DNA of 64,000 bases, from the NCBI GenBank assembly GCA_964017195.1, contig OZ024894.1:30113120-30177119 (forward strand). Reading direction: 5' to 3'. Positions 43,759-56,414 of this stretch are shown one piece after another (position 1 is the first letter of the stretch; every line of letters begins with the position of its first letter). Below the pieces are notes generated by a model. That model saw nothing but the letters and a program-made list of their open reading frames with translations. It was not told the DNA's origin and ran no database searches. Position numbers and translations under genes: made by a program. This DNA is from Siderastrea radians. Taxonomy: Eukaryota; Cnidaria; Anthozoa; Scleractinia; Rhizangiidae.

Positions 43759-44170
43759 TAGTTGCACACAAATATTCACTTTGCTCTTCAGTGGAGGTCG
43801 GTACTGTAGGAAAAACTAAAGTAGACACATTTTTAAAAGTGCAATGTTGAAAGTCACAAAACAACAATCAAGAGTAAACAGTACCAGTGAATGATTTCAA
43901 ATGATTTTAGCAATCAGTGAGAATCAATGAAGAAAACGGTTTGTGACTTTTATTAATTCAGATTGCTGATAGCAATGAAGAATGCTTGTTATTAATTGCC
44001 ATAGATTCCAGAAGTTCAGAAGACTTTTAACAAAAACACACAAATCAAAAACAAGGTCACTTCTTAGGGCTATCTTCCGCCCAAAATAAACATCAAAACA
44101 TAGAGTCAAATTTCAATAGACAAAATTAAACAGTAGATTGAGGCAAAGACTATTATGAACCTGTCATTTA
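43759..44170. other. Non-coding stretch
   Basis: AT-rich, nothing recognised. Confidence 0.4.
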
Positions 44171-45091
44171 AAACCCTGAACCCCCCCCCCCCCTCCCCTC
44201 AGGCATGACCAGGGCATTCACTTTTTATGCAAATCAAAGCCAGTGAACACCCCCGTCCCCGGGGCAAAAGTGAGTGGTGAACTCCCCATATGTCCAACAT
44301 ACAGGCTACTCCCTTTTAAATGTCAACTCGTAACAAGGGATGACAAATATGATGATAGCCGTGAAATGAATACATTGTATGGCAACACTTGAAACCCCGC
44401 CATCGACAAGAAAAGACAACTATTTCAACATCGTCTTTCTATTTTACATCTTGATGTCACAAAATGCAAGATCACAACAAATTACAACTCATGTTTTAGC
44501 AATACAGTCTTTTGAAGTTAGAATAACTCGAGCTTAACAAATGTATTTCTTGTCAAAATGAAAGTAGGTCATAAAGAAGCAATCCCCAGTTAGACATTAA
44601 TTGAAACAGCACAAAACAATGCGTAACTTAATCATTAATATTAACATTGATAATAGCTTAACTTGTTCATCGATAGGTCAAGTCAGTGAGTTTAAATGCA
44701 TAATATTTTAATATCTATACAGTATCACTGAAAATATGCCCACCTTTCCTTACTAGACTTAAGAAATCTTCGGCTACAAGAGCCTTTTTTAAACCGGAAA
44801 GACGGAAAGACGTTTTACAGAGCATTTTAATTTGCAGCTTTGTATTGCTTCGCTTTGCAATTCGCTTCGATCATTCAATCAAAGAAGTGATGATAATGTA
44901 TGCAAAATTACTATGTGCCATGAAAATGAAAACGGCTGACCATGGACTAACTGCCCCAGCCAGGGAGGCTAAGGCTGTGATTTCTTGTGTGTTCCCCGTC
45001 TACTACCGGGGGACGAAAATGGAGTGAATATGAAGTGAAAGTCCCCTCATTACCCCGGCCATGCCTGAGGGAGGGCGGGGACCAGGGGTTT
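44171..45091. mobile_element. ~0.92 kb foldback element
   Basis: Ends AAACCCTGAACCCCCC and GGACCAGGGGTTT are inverted. The match continues as CCTCAGGCATGACC and GGCCATGCCTGAGG. The interior is non-coding, with a poly-C tract near the left end. Confidence 0.7.
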
Positions 45092-45407
45092 CAAATGACT
45101 TCTGCATTAGTCCCAAGACCTCTGACCCCACTTGAAGAAGGCAAGCTGTGCAACTGAAAACACTAAAGATGGCTTTTTAAGTGATTGCTCCCTAAGTTTG
45201 ACTGCCCAAACCAATTACTAGCAATCGGAAATTGATAATTAATTGATAATTTATCAATAATTATTATTTCTGATATCAATTTCTATTGAGTGATTATAGT
45301 TATATTGTGCATGTGCCTGGCAACAGCAACTGACGAATATTATTTTTTTAATATTCAGTCTGAATGAAAATCTTAACAACACTAAAACGCGACTTTTCTT
45401 TTAAAGT

Positions 45408-45885
45408 AATAAATAGAGGATATTACACGGCGGTGCGAAGGTATGAATTTTCTTTTCGAGTGGTAAAAACAATATTTTACGAACGAGCGCAGCGAGTGAG
45501 TAAAATGTTGTTTTTTGCCACGAGAAAATAAAATTCATATCATCAAGCCACCGTGTAATTTTCTTTTTATTATATAGACAAGAGTATTTTTGCACAAACA
45601 ACAGTGTAAGAGCGGGAAATGACGTTATCGATATCCTCACTAGTGAGGATATGGAAAATACGCCACACGAGTCCCGGATGTAGTTTCGTATGAATTTTAT
45701 GAGTGGTCTATTTTCCACTAAAACACTCTTGTCTATGTAATAAATAGAGGATATTACATATCTTCAAGCCACCGTGTAATTTTCTTTTTATTATAAATAG
45801 ACAAGAGTAGTTTTGCACAAACAACAGTATGAAAGTGGGACATAAAGTCATCGATATCCTCCCTTGCGAGGATATGGAAAATACG
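45408..45885. mobile_element. MITE and partial tandem copy (AATAAATAGAGGATATTACA family)
   Basis: The first copy has inverted segments GAGGATATTACACGGCGGTG and CACCGTGTAATTTTC (plus strand near 45550) around a CGAACGAGCGCAGCGAGTGA core. A second copy beginning at 45738 lacks most of the interior but keeps the ends and flank (TAGACAAGAGTA, ATCGATATCCTC). Minus-strand open frames here are translations of this repeat. Confidence 0.75.
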
Positions 45886-45892
45886 GGCGACC

Positions 45893-46070
45893 CTAAAACG
45901 AGGAATGGCGGCATGACGGAACGGCGGAACGGCGGAAAATCACCCCAAACCCTAAAACGCGGAACCGCGGAAGATCACCCATACTCTTAAAACGTGGAAT
46001 GGCGGAAAAACACCCATAATCCTAAAACGCGGAACGGTGGAAAATTATCCATGATTCTAAAATGCGGAAC
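45893..46070 (+). repeat. Minisatellite, ~38-bp units
   Basis: Four to five degenerate units of CCTAAAACGCGGAACGGCGG followed by AAAATCACCCATA. Confidence 0.85.
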
Positions 46071-47384
46071 TTTAAAAATTGGAGCAAGCTAATAAATCTC
46101 TCAAAGTAACGACCCTCCAAAAGTAACGATGCCCCCGATCGTAGCGACCCCCAAATTGATTCAATGCTTGTCATCAACAGATGGATGGAAAATTGTATGG
46201 GTTGGACCCAAAGAATATAGACGGCAATGGCGTGGTTTTGAAAAGACATTGATAACCAAGATACCTGTACACGGGTACCCAGAGTTCACACATTCGTACT
46301 GCCAAAAAATCACGGTTTTTATGTACTGGCATTATTTTTATTATGTTGTCAGAAACCCTGAGTAAAGCAGAGTATGTAACGTATAAATTACACTCCACAG
46401 TCATAATTATGCTATTCCACAAACTCGTGCCTTCTTTTACACTGGGTGATACAGTGATATAAGACACGAAATGTAATTTGATCGCACTGTCAACGACGTG
46501 ACAGAATTGACAGCTAGCCAGATTCAATCACTCGATTTTTTCCTTTCATATTTTAAATTGAATTTTCAAAATTATTCCATTGCTTTTTGAGGCTTAGGTT
46601 ACGAAACACTAAGCACTGCACATCCAGTCAAAGCTCTCATCAGCGACTACCTCTGGAATTCCGAAAAGTGGTCACAGCTAGAGCTGGCCGCTCATGAGAA
46701 GGGGCTTCTTATTTAAGGGACCACGTGGTACAACAGAAGAGGGTGGTCGCTTATGAGAGCTTTTAGCATAAAGCCTGGCATATGTTGATGGTCACCAATA
46801 GTACTGTAGCAAAAATATTAAATAATTTTTATACAAGAGGATCGCGTATGTAGAAGTCAATGAACATTACTGCTTATGCTATGTATTACTCTGAATTTGC
46901 CCAAGAAGTGAGTAGTTTTATTACAGTGCTGCTTGTTGTATCCTTGCCACCAGACAAAGTTTTTGATTAGTTTGTGACAACTTTTTGACATCTTTCTGAC
47001 AACTTCCCGATGGGTGTGGTTTCAACTGGCCAATTAGAATGCAAGAAATGTGGGAGGCAGAGTTGATAAGTTCCACGCTCTCTCTCTTGTACCGTTGTCT
47101 GGTGGCTACCATACAATGCGCAGCACTGTAAAGTGTTGACTGAGCGGTCACTTACCAGAACTTAGAATCCAGGCGATAATTCACAAAAGTGGTCACACTG
47201 TTGCTTACGGGAACGATGAGAACGATGAGAACTTTGGATTACAGAGTTTAAGTGACGTTTAATTGGGATTTCACAATGTTGGTTGTAACTAGAGCTGGTC
47301 GCTTACGAGAGTGGTCACAGGGAGGGCTTCGACTGTATTCTGATTGGTTCCCTAGCAACTTGAGGTATAATGTTGTTGTTGCTG
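46071..47384. other. Non-coding stretch
   Basis: Repeat-like segments around GTGGTCACAGCTAGAGCTGG and GTGGTCGCTTATGAGAG (46670-46760 and 47190-47330), probably dispersed. No gene seen. Confidence 0.4.
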
Positions 47385-47390
47385 CTATTA

Positions 47391-47421
<31 letters not shown>

Positions 47422-47427
47422 CATTAA
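47385..47427. repeat. (TTA)n microsatellite
   Basis: About a dozen ATT units with two ATC interruptions. Confidence 0.9.
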
Positions 47428-48630
47428 TTTTAGTAAATAAACCCATTTCAGCAGCTCATACTGCATATAATGCCTAAGGCTGAAAACAAAACTTTAAGGG
47501 CAACTTTTTTCTGGCAAGAGTGTTATTTAGCAAATCAACCCCTTTCGGCAGTTGGTATATTAGAGGATAATGCCCAAGGTTGAAAGATTGTCCAAACAAT
47601 GAACAGTTGAGTATAACAGAGTGTCTTATTAAGTGTGTGTTGGTAAAGCAGATATTCATTGTTACAGTCAATGTCATTAGTCAACATTATTTTTACCACC
47701 TTAATGACTGCCTCAATTAAAGATTACTCTTGTTGTAAATTCAAACTAAGTATACAGTTGAACCCCACTTAAGGATCTCAACCACTTTATCAAGATGCAA
47801 CTACCTCATTATTATGGCTACTATCAATGGGATACAAAAGGATAAGTAAGCATTGCTCATATCCATGTTTAAATTGATATGAGCATGTTCACGGGAATAT
47901 TTGTCATTCATGACAAAACACCATTTACATGTATGCCGACATACTTGAAAAGAGTATGATGGATTAAAGGTGAGTCTTGTTCTTCTTACATGTAATCTTG
48001 TTCTTGGGAACCTTGTTCTCAAAACATATTTCTCAAACTATTGGTTGGTTTAACCTGATGCAATTGAAAGTGTACATATAGTTTTATGTCCCACACAAGG
48101 TGCCTCTTTTGCCAGTGATCCTATCCCTTTCAATCTGTGATTGTAATAAATCAAGCTCTTATCATTAAGTGAATTTGATTTACAGTGTGCAAGTGTCACA
48201 AATGACACTGTCACAACCTTGTCTTTTTCAGATTTCTTGCCTTTGCCAAATACCACCCATGGGCCACTGGTAACTATTTTAAAGAACTGGACATTTTCTT
48301 ACAGGGACAGCACTTTTCTCACTATTTTGGATCGGCTTCGATAAGTATTTCATGAAAGCAAAATTTTGGTAAGAAAAGAGCATTGCATGGCAAGTTAGAT
48401 ACAAAATTTATTTAGAAGATCTCAGCTAATCCCCATCAATTTGTTTATGAGGTCTGATTGAACGAGGATGCTAAGAAAACAATACGAAGAAATCGATGTT
48501 TTTCGCTTTGCTTTCTTGCTCTATTACAAGTGCGACGATGGAGGCACTTCCTTTGTTAGAAGGACTGTCCACTGAGATGGCAGTTTTTTGGTCACTCATT
48601 AACTGTGATTTGGAAAGATATTTGAAGTAA
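47428..48630. other. Non-coding stretch
   Basis: Short overlapping frames on the minus strand only. No recognised feature. Confidence 0.35.
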
Positions 48631-48773
48631 TATCTCAAACACGAGAAAGAGTGTTTCATCAGGATATCCGAACACCGAGAAGTGGGTTGAAAAAAAGAGG
48701 CGCAGCCAAGTTTTTTTGACCGACTTCGAGGTGTTGGGATACCTGATGAAACACTCTTTCGAGTTTTTGATAT
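48631..48773. mobile_element. ~140-bp MITE
   Basis: Inverted arms: CAAACACGAGAAAGAGTGTT with TCATCAGGATATC on the left, and GATACCTGATGAAACACTCT with TTCGAGTTTTTG on the right. Confidence 0.75.
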
Positions 48774-48793
48774 GGCCTACTGTCACCTGGCTA

Positions 48794-49240
48794 AGGCCCC
48801 GTTTACATGGTGTGCGACAAATGCAGACTTGCAGACTTGCAAAATTGTAGACTTATAGGGCCTGCAGACTTTGTGACGTTTAGTTAAATTATGTGAAGTC
48901 TGCAGTCTGCATTTGTCGCACACCGCCGTTTACATGAGTTATCTCATCCCGGGATGATTTTCATCTCATCCCGGGGTAACTTTCATCCTGTTGTCTGGTC
49001 ATTTACCTGTGAGTGTTTACATGATTTGGAGCAAAAATGGGTTCGCCCCGGGATGACTTCATCCCGGTACTGAAGACCGGGATGAAGTCATCCAGGGGCG
49101 AACCCATTTTTTGCTCAAACTCATGTAAATACTTACAGGTAAATGACCAGACACTGGCATGAAAGTCACCCCGGGATGAGACGAAAGTCGTCCCGGGATG
49201 AAACTCATCGCGGGATGAAATAACTCATGTAAACGGGCCT
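48794..49240. mobile_element. ~450-bp nested foldback element
   Basis: Outer ends AGGCCCCGTTTACATG and CATGTAAACGGGCCT. Inside the left part is a complete inverted pair GTGTGCGACAAATGCAGACT and AGTCTGCATTTGTCGCACAC (48820-48925). The rest folds on itself around CCCGGGATGACTTCATCCCGG at about 49060. At least two foldback units are nested. Confidence 0.8.
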
Positions 49241-49794
49241 GAGTACATGTAGACTTAGGGACATATACTGCAACGACAACCAATCGTTCAACGCGCACAC
49301 TCGTTTTTCCTACACTTGGCACTGGTCACTTGTATTTGCTACATGCTCTCATTGACTCATTTGATTGCCTGTGTCTTATGATTGACCAGAGTTATTGTTT
49401 TGTTTAGGCTTTATGACACCTGCTTCATTTGAAAATGATTATTGTTCTATAATATAACACCTGATCTCAGCTAACTCGTAGACTCTGTTGGTAAATAAAA
49501 AGGCTCAAAACTGGCTGGGTTGGTGCACCCACCATTCCTGGTGTGTTAAATGACTTTAAAGCCAATTATCTAACACTACATGCCTCTTTATGCTAATGCC
49601 ATGGTGCGTATGTAAATTTGTTTGGAAAGTTTTAATGTTTGGATGGAAGCCAAAAAATGTTTGGTTTGAAAGCTGCCAAAAAATACATTCAGTAACAAGA
49701 CTAATAATTTCTATAAAGAAAGAGAAAAGAAAAAAATGGAGATATTAACAATGTTTTTTTTTTCGCTTTGAGACAAGACCAACACTGCCTCCTG
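49241..49794. other. Non-coding stretch
   Basis: Nothing recognised. Confidence 0.35.
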
Positions 49795-50975
49795 CATAGC
49801 AGTCATCTTTAGGTTAAGTCAGTGAAGCCTTTGCAAACAAAAATGCTGATCTCTCATGTCTGGCAGATTTAGTACAAACAGCTCTGTGTTTCATACTTTT
49901 CAAAATTGAAAGCAGTGAATGAGATGAGTGAAAAAAAAGCTAAAAAAGCCAGGAAGAAATATCCAGAGTCAAGATCTCATTTGAAATCTAGGGACTTACG
50001 TAAGTGCAACATGTCACGAGAAAGGAATTTCGTTAGCCAAGTTCATGCATCGTAGTCACAAATCGAATGTGACAAAAGATGAATGGCATTTTCTGTTTGC
50101 TGTAGTATTCACTGTTGGGTTTTCAAAATGAGGGCATTTTTAGGAAACCCACTGCAAAGATGCAGTCATGTTTAGGCAGTCAGTGAAGCCTACTGCAAAC
50201 AAAAAATGCTGATCTTTCATGTCTGGCAGATTTTAGTACAAACAGCTCTGTGTTTCATACTTTTCAAAGTTAAAGGCAATGAACAAGATAAGTGAAAAAA
50301 AAACGCTTAAAGCCAAGAAGAAAGATCTTAAGTCAAGATCTCATTTGAAATCTAGAGAGAAACTTTTTGTAAGTGCATTACATGTCATGACAAAGGAATT
50401 TCATTAGCCAAGTTCATGCATCGCAGTCACAAATCGAATGTGACAAAAGATGAATGGCATTTTCTGTTTGTTGTAGTATTCACTGTTGGGTTTTCAAAAT
50501 GTGGTCATTTTTAGGAAACCCACTGCAAAGATGCAGTCATCTTTAGGCAGTTAGTGAAGCCTACTGCAAACAAAAAATGCAGATCTTTCATGACTGGCAG
50601 ATTTTAGTACAAACAGTTCTGTGTTTCATACTTTTCAAAATTGAAAGCAATGAATAAGATAAGTGAAAAACAAAACGCTTAAAGCCAGGAAGAAATATCC
50701 AAAGTCAAGATCTCATTTGAAATATAGAGAAAAACCTTTTGTAAGTGCAACATGTCAGAAGAAAGGAATTCCATTAGCCAAGTTCATGCATTGCAGTCAC
50801 AAATCGAATGTGACAAAAGATGAGTGACAATTTCTGTTTGTTGTTGTATTCACTGTTGGGTTTTCAAAATGTGGTCATTTTTAGGAAACCCACTGCAAAG
50901 ATGCAGTCATCTTTAGGTGGTCAGTGAAGCCTATTGCAAACAAAAAATGCTGATCTTTCATGACTGGCACATCTG
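49795..50975 (+). repeat. ~370-bp tandem repeat, three units plus a partial
   Basis: TAGGAAACCCACTGCAAAGA marks unit boundaries at about 50141, 50512 and 50882 (spacing 370-371). The first unit begins near 49795 without the full boundary motif. The fourth copy stops near 50975. Confidence 0.9.
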
Positions 50976-52099
50976 TAAAATGGTTTTAGTGAGAAACTGC
51001 TCATTTGAAAAAGAATGAAAACGGTAAAGAAAGATACAGATTTCATTTGTCAAAGGATAATGCTTTCCAGGGTGTGTGTGTGTGTGTGTGGGGGAGGGTA
51101 CTTGACTCATGCTTGGGTGTAGGGTTACCGCTGAAGGTCTGCTACCCTGACCATGTTTAGGACAAAAAGCCGTAAAATATCAATCCCGTTTAAGACAACA
51201 CCCACCATTTTAGGTCCCTGTTAAGAGCAGTTGAAAAAAGATACACTTTCCTCACGTTCGAGACAGTTTTACAGTATTTTAGAGACTGGGCGGCAAACGT
51301 CAGGTTTCCGATCTATGACTGGTTATGTATAAGTGATAACGATGACAATTGTGCAACCATACCTTGTTTAGGACTCGTTCAGACTCTGTTTAGGACAAAC
51401 TCGCATAAAATTATATACCCTGTATAGGACAGAGTTGCCAAAAACCTTACCCTGTTCAGCGGCAAAATTTTAGATATGTTGAATATCCTTCCTGGCTGAC
51501 CCAGGTTGGAGTCCTGGCATAACATAAGCTTTTTGAGACGAAAAGATTTACGAAAATGTTGTGAAATATGCAACCTAATTAACCAGATTGAGACAAAATG
51601 TTATGCAAATGTTGTGCATACCTGCTAATTCAAACGTCGTGGAGTTCTTGAAGCAGTGTATGTCTGGGCACTTCTGGGATATGTCATATTAAAAGTCCCT
51701 CTGACATAGAAAACATTTTTCTTTCTTCTTCTAAAGAATCCACCTCCAAAATCCACTTAGGGGTAGATTGGCACAAAGGACACGCGAGCGGGCGCGAAAA
51801 TTGCCTGTCACGTGAAAACATAACACGCGCGTGATCATTATCCCATTCGAATCCCATAGTGCGTTTGATTGACCTCGTTCAAGACTGAATTATCCAATGT
51901 AAGAACGAAAACTACTAAGATTTGCAATTTGTTTGGAGGGAAATAATTCGCCATTTTTAGTACGTTTTCAGCCATGATTCATATACTCGTGCACTTTCTT
52001 ACAGAGGTCAAAAAGGATTGTTTAGCACAAATTTGCTGATTAATAGTACACGAAATAGGACTTGAAAATCTTCGGGTTTCATAAAAAAAGAGTAGATTG
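50976..52099. other. Non-coding stretch
   Basis: Contains a (TG)n run at about 51072-51090 and dispersed-repeat-like TTTAGGACAAA motifs (51150-51400). No gene. Confidence 0.4.
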
Positions 52100-52750
52100 G
52101 CGAAAATGGAAATGATTATATTTGCTCCATATTTGCTACTGAGGTAAACAAACCGAAATTTGCTGACTTGGTGTAAAGTTGGTGTAAATAAACACAACTG
52201 CCATAAAGATAGCAAATGTAAGGGTAAGATATCCAAATTTGTTTTTTTACTACTCAAGTAAATGTGACAGTACTTCGATTTACGCCACTTGTTTGCGTGT
52301 TGGGAGATGAGTATGTTTGCTCCTTTAGTAAATATGGTGTAAATAAACCTAAATTTCCTGATTTGACCTTGGCGTAAAGTTGGTGCAAATAGGCACAATT
52401 GCTATAATAGGAAATGTGAGTGTAAGTAATGCAAATTTGTTTATTTGCCACTCAAGTAAATGTGATGGTAATTTGATGCAAATAAGTTGATTTTCACCGT
52501 GTTTGCTATTAGATTTACGGACTCCGTAGAGGAATTAATTTTTAAGGGTAGCAAAACTACAGCAAATAAATGTGAAATTTGAAAATTTACCTTGGTGGCA
52601 AAACTGACACAAATCTGATGCAAATTTCGTGTTTACGTTGCATTTGCGCCTAATTTCAGCAGGAGCAAATGTGTGTCTTTGCTTCGACGATGCTGTCTGT
52701 GCAAATTTGTGACAAATTTAGAGCCCTAAATTTTCTACATATTTAGTTCA
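52100..52750 (-). repeat. Right subterminal repeats of the CACTG element
   Basis: About 190-bp units with GGTGTAAATAAACACAACTG, ACTCAAGTAAATGTGA and TTTGCTCC motifs, rich in AAATTTG and GCAAAT, like the left end. They differ in detail from the left array. Confidence 0.75.
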
Positions 52751-52787
52751 GTTGCAAAGCTTGGTAAATCCGTCTTTTCGTGCAGTG

Positions 52788-54712
52788 TGTAGAAACATGA
52801 TTCGAGCTAGAGGAAGAAGTCAAAACAATGCAAATTTACATGTATAGATTATTAATTTTGAAGTAATTTCTGGAAAAATTTTACACCCTTTCCTTCGTAA
52901 AATGCAATAATTATAAGGAAAAAATATTATTTGCTGCTTAATTATTGCTGATACAGGGTGTATGCATCTATTTGAGCCCTGATAAGCTAGCTGTATATTC
53001 ATACAGCAGTAATGATTTTTGAAATAAAATGGAAGAAATCTGCTAAGTTCAGCAAATAGGTGACTTACAGGTGTACACCCTGTACGGAAGTAGGCCTTAC
53101 TGCATACATTTAATGTCTGTGTCAGACAAATTCCCTTATCAGATCTAACTGTTTCACCATGGTCTGGCACAAATCATGAAGTAAAAGCAAATCCTTGCTT
53201 TCGCTGATTTATTTGTATTTCTTAGAATACACTGATGTAGTTCATGTATACGTCGCCACTGATCAAACCAAACGAGACTGTGCCCACACACCAGGAAGCA
53301 CTGCGTTAAGCCTCAGTAACATTTTTGGCCCAAAATGTACAGTTCCAGGAGCCCGATAGTGTACGCTGTGACAGAAGAAAGAAAAAAAGACAGACAATTA
53401 ATGTGTTATAATGAGGAGGCCGAGGAGAGAGCCAACCTTGGCCATTAAGATACTTACAGGCTGTAAGCCATTCTTGCTTACAGTAGTCAGCTATTTCATG
53501 TGTTGTGCATTGGTACATGTAACTCCTTAAAGCCATTTAACTTGTCATCAAAGTATTAGATAACCAGGGCATGAATTGTGCTTAATACATCCACCACTGT
53601 GCCTAAATTTTCCTCACTGTTAACTTTATCCTGAGTTGAAGCATTACAGCCCTATGTAGGGGATTGTTTGCCAGCGTATTTTTGTTTTGTTTTTGTCTGT
53701 TTGTTTTTTGTTATTTATTGTTATTATTTTTTTGCCTGCTTTGAAACTGATGCTCAAGCTGCTTTTATTTTTTAATATTGTCAATATAGATATCATAAAC
53801 AATGAGCATATCCCATTCTGTAACACGGTGCCCTTGTATGACAACTATTATGTGATGCAGTTGCACTGTTCACTAGAAATTTTACCCTTGGGTAATTTAC
53901 AATGTATCAGTGAGTAACTGCAACCGGGAAGTGAATCAAAACCCAAAGTAAACCCAACCCAAAGCATTTCCTCAAGGATGCCACAGGGGAAAAGGGCTAG
54001 TGTAATGTGCGGAACAATTCGGAACTTTAACATCCATCCCTCCTGACTCTTAAGCATTTATTTGAACTTTTGATGCTCGGGGCTGGTATAGAATTCCTGC
54101 CCCCTCCTCCCCCTTCAAAAAAGCGTTCAAATGCCCCTCCCAAAGAACTATTAATTTTTTTTTTAGTGGGAATTATTCATATTATTCTCAGGGAACGTGA
54201 GTAAAAATGTTGCTCGGCTGTTCTGAATGTTCTGAATGTTCTAGACGTACGACGTATTGTTAATAGATAATTATTTGTAATTTTTTTTAGGACAGTAGGT
54301 AGTTTTAGTAGTTTTAATCATTGTATATTTTATATTTTAGATCTGTGATATTTGTATTTCTTATTTTAGATTTTAATACTTTTTATTTTATGGAGGACCT
54401 CCCTGAAAACCACGTATTTTACGTGACGGGCGCTTCCTCCTTAAAGATTGTTTTTATTATTTTTATTATTACATCAGAGAGTGAAGGCATGGTTTGGTGG
54501 CGTGTTTCTTCACTCTTTATGTGACAAGGCCTTTCAAACCTGACCACCACTATAAACTGTAGCATGCTAATCAGTAAATAAATATATAAAATCCATGAAT
54601 AAAAAATTATTGAATGAGGTTCTTGTGATCATACAGTGGAATAATCAAGGTCTCTGTAAGTGTTATCAGCCAAGGCCAAAACCAGATATCACAATAACTA
54701 AATCTAATAACT
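52788..54712. other. Interior of copy B, no gene recognised
   Basis: Collinear with copy A 17134-18833. 54246-54476 is present only here: a T/A-rich segment with GGAGGACCTCCCTGAAAACC and a TTTTTATTATT tail, possibly a retroelement 3' end. Confidence 0.5.
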
Positions 54713-54866
54713 GAAGGGGTGCCTGGAATAAAGTCCCAAGTGACTTCTGATTAACTGGTAAATTCTCCTTTCAACCCTTTCCTTGTGTCTGTTTGTAAAA
54801 TTAATCAAAGGGAGAATTTGAAATTAGATTAGAAGTCACTTAGGGTCTTATTCCACGCACCCCTTC
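54713..54866. mobile_element. Small nested MITE (copy B)
   Basis: Ortholog of 18834-18977. Confidence 0.75.
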
Positions 54867-56414
54867 AATGTTTTAATATACACAGCTTTTTTTTGCTGGG
54901 TGTAAATTTGGCACTCACCACCCATGTACTTGATATGGGCACAGGGAAAGGGAGGGAGGGGGGTATTCCAAGAGACTTCTGTGCACTGGAGGTCATGTGA
55001 TATTAACTTTCTCAATCTAGCAAACTACAGACTAGGGCAATTGCTCTTTGTCTTTTCACAAACCATGTATACATATACCTGTGAAGAAGACGAAATTAGA
55101 AAGAAACAGTTCTTGAGTAACATCACATGACCTACATGTACATTGGGAAAAAAAAACAAACAAACAAACATTCCAGCTATAAAATACAGGACGTCCATTG
55201 ATCGGCGCACAATTATTATTAATATTGAACAAAGTAAATTAAATCTTCATTTAGATGGATTGAAAGCAGTCTCTTACCTTTAATTAACCATATTAGCATT
55301 TGAACAGGCCACACTCCTGTGCCTGAGCTATAAAAACTCAACTGGACTGACAACGAAGTCGATGTCTGCAATTCATGTAGACAACGTTTGTGGACCGAAC
55401 TCATCATAAGTTTGTCCTTGAATAAGACAAGCCAAAGTTGAATATTCGCTTCATATCGAATTGATGCGAGCAGTGTCTTTGTCGAAATCCTCCTCCTCAG
55501 GATTGCTACCGTTGAAAATACGAATTTGGAAGAATTTTCCACTCAGGCCGCCGAAATGGAAAGATTCCTAACGAATTTCCTCCCAACCTCTAGTGGCAGC
55601 CTCGTTCCCAGGTTGCTCTCAGGTTTACAGGAAAGGTGATTGGGCGTTTTGAATATCAGAAGACGATTTGATTGGTTCAAGTATTTTATGGATGAGACAT
55701 TAATTTCCGTTTGAGAAGACGCGCCATTCGATTTTCTGTGCCTGGTTCAATGTTGGTTCCTCGATTCGCTCACATTTTGTCCTCTCGTTTAATTTGTCAA
55801 GAACATTGTGTTTTACATCGTTTTTCTTTTCTCTCGACGTACACGAGCGCGATTAGACTTACCATAAAGGTCACTGCGTTAATCTGAGGGACGCTTCTTC
55901 ATGGATGCCATGATTTAAATTCTTCAAAGCAGCAGAACTCGTGACAGCAGCTCTAACTGGCCTAATGGAGTGTTCTAAATGGTAGGTGTTTAAGTGTTTG
56001 ATTCTAACTGCAGTATTTATACAACAGCGACATATTACAAACAGTTCAACGGCGGTGTTTGCGTCTTCTCTGTTTGAATCGGTTAAATGGAACGTTCACA
56101 AAGATCCCAGCGTTTATGAACATAATCTTACTAGCTCACTGAACTTTTGAAAGTACATGTTTCTCAGTGTAATGGGAATAGCTGGGTTGACTGATTAGCC
56201 TACACTACAAGTAGTCCCTGAAAATCGCCGCCCGCGAGGAGACACAAGACACTGAAGGAAAGAGAGAAAATAAACTTTTTTTTAAATATTTGACTCACTT
56301 GGAATATTTACTGCCTACCCAAAACTTAACCTTAACAATATTAAAATCACAGAAAAGCAACCCTGTGTTGCCTGCTATTCCAGTCACAGCCTGCCTACAA
56401 CTCTATAATGCATC
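54867..56414. other. Interior of copy B, no gene recognised
   Basis: Collinear with copy A 18978-20310, plus about 220 bp (55400-55636) that copy A lacks. Confidence 0.5.

Larger units (their letters stand above)
38685..52787. mobile_element. 14.1 kb CACTG-ended (CACTA/EnSpm-like) element in copy B
   Basis: Begins CACTGCACGAAAAAACGG and ends with the inverse CCGTCTTTTCGTGCAGTG. 23 of 24 terminal bases match through GGATTTAC. TGT lies on both sides (38682-38684 and 52788-52790), and copy A carries the empty site GTACGTGTAGAAAC at about 17130, with a single TGT. Subterminal repeats lie inside each end (38.8-39.8 kb and 52.1-52.75 kb). CACTG ends, a 3-bp duplication and subterminal repeats are hallmarks of CACTA/EnSpm. 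No transposase frame is present. Cargo includes tRNA-like repeats, tandem duplications and MITEs. Confidence 0.8.

Noticed and set aside
45401..45914. Minus-strand ORFs of 105 and 68 codons
   Set aside because: They lie on the AATAAATAGAGG MITE and its partial copy, so they are repeat-derived and not genes.
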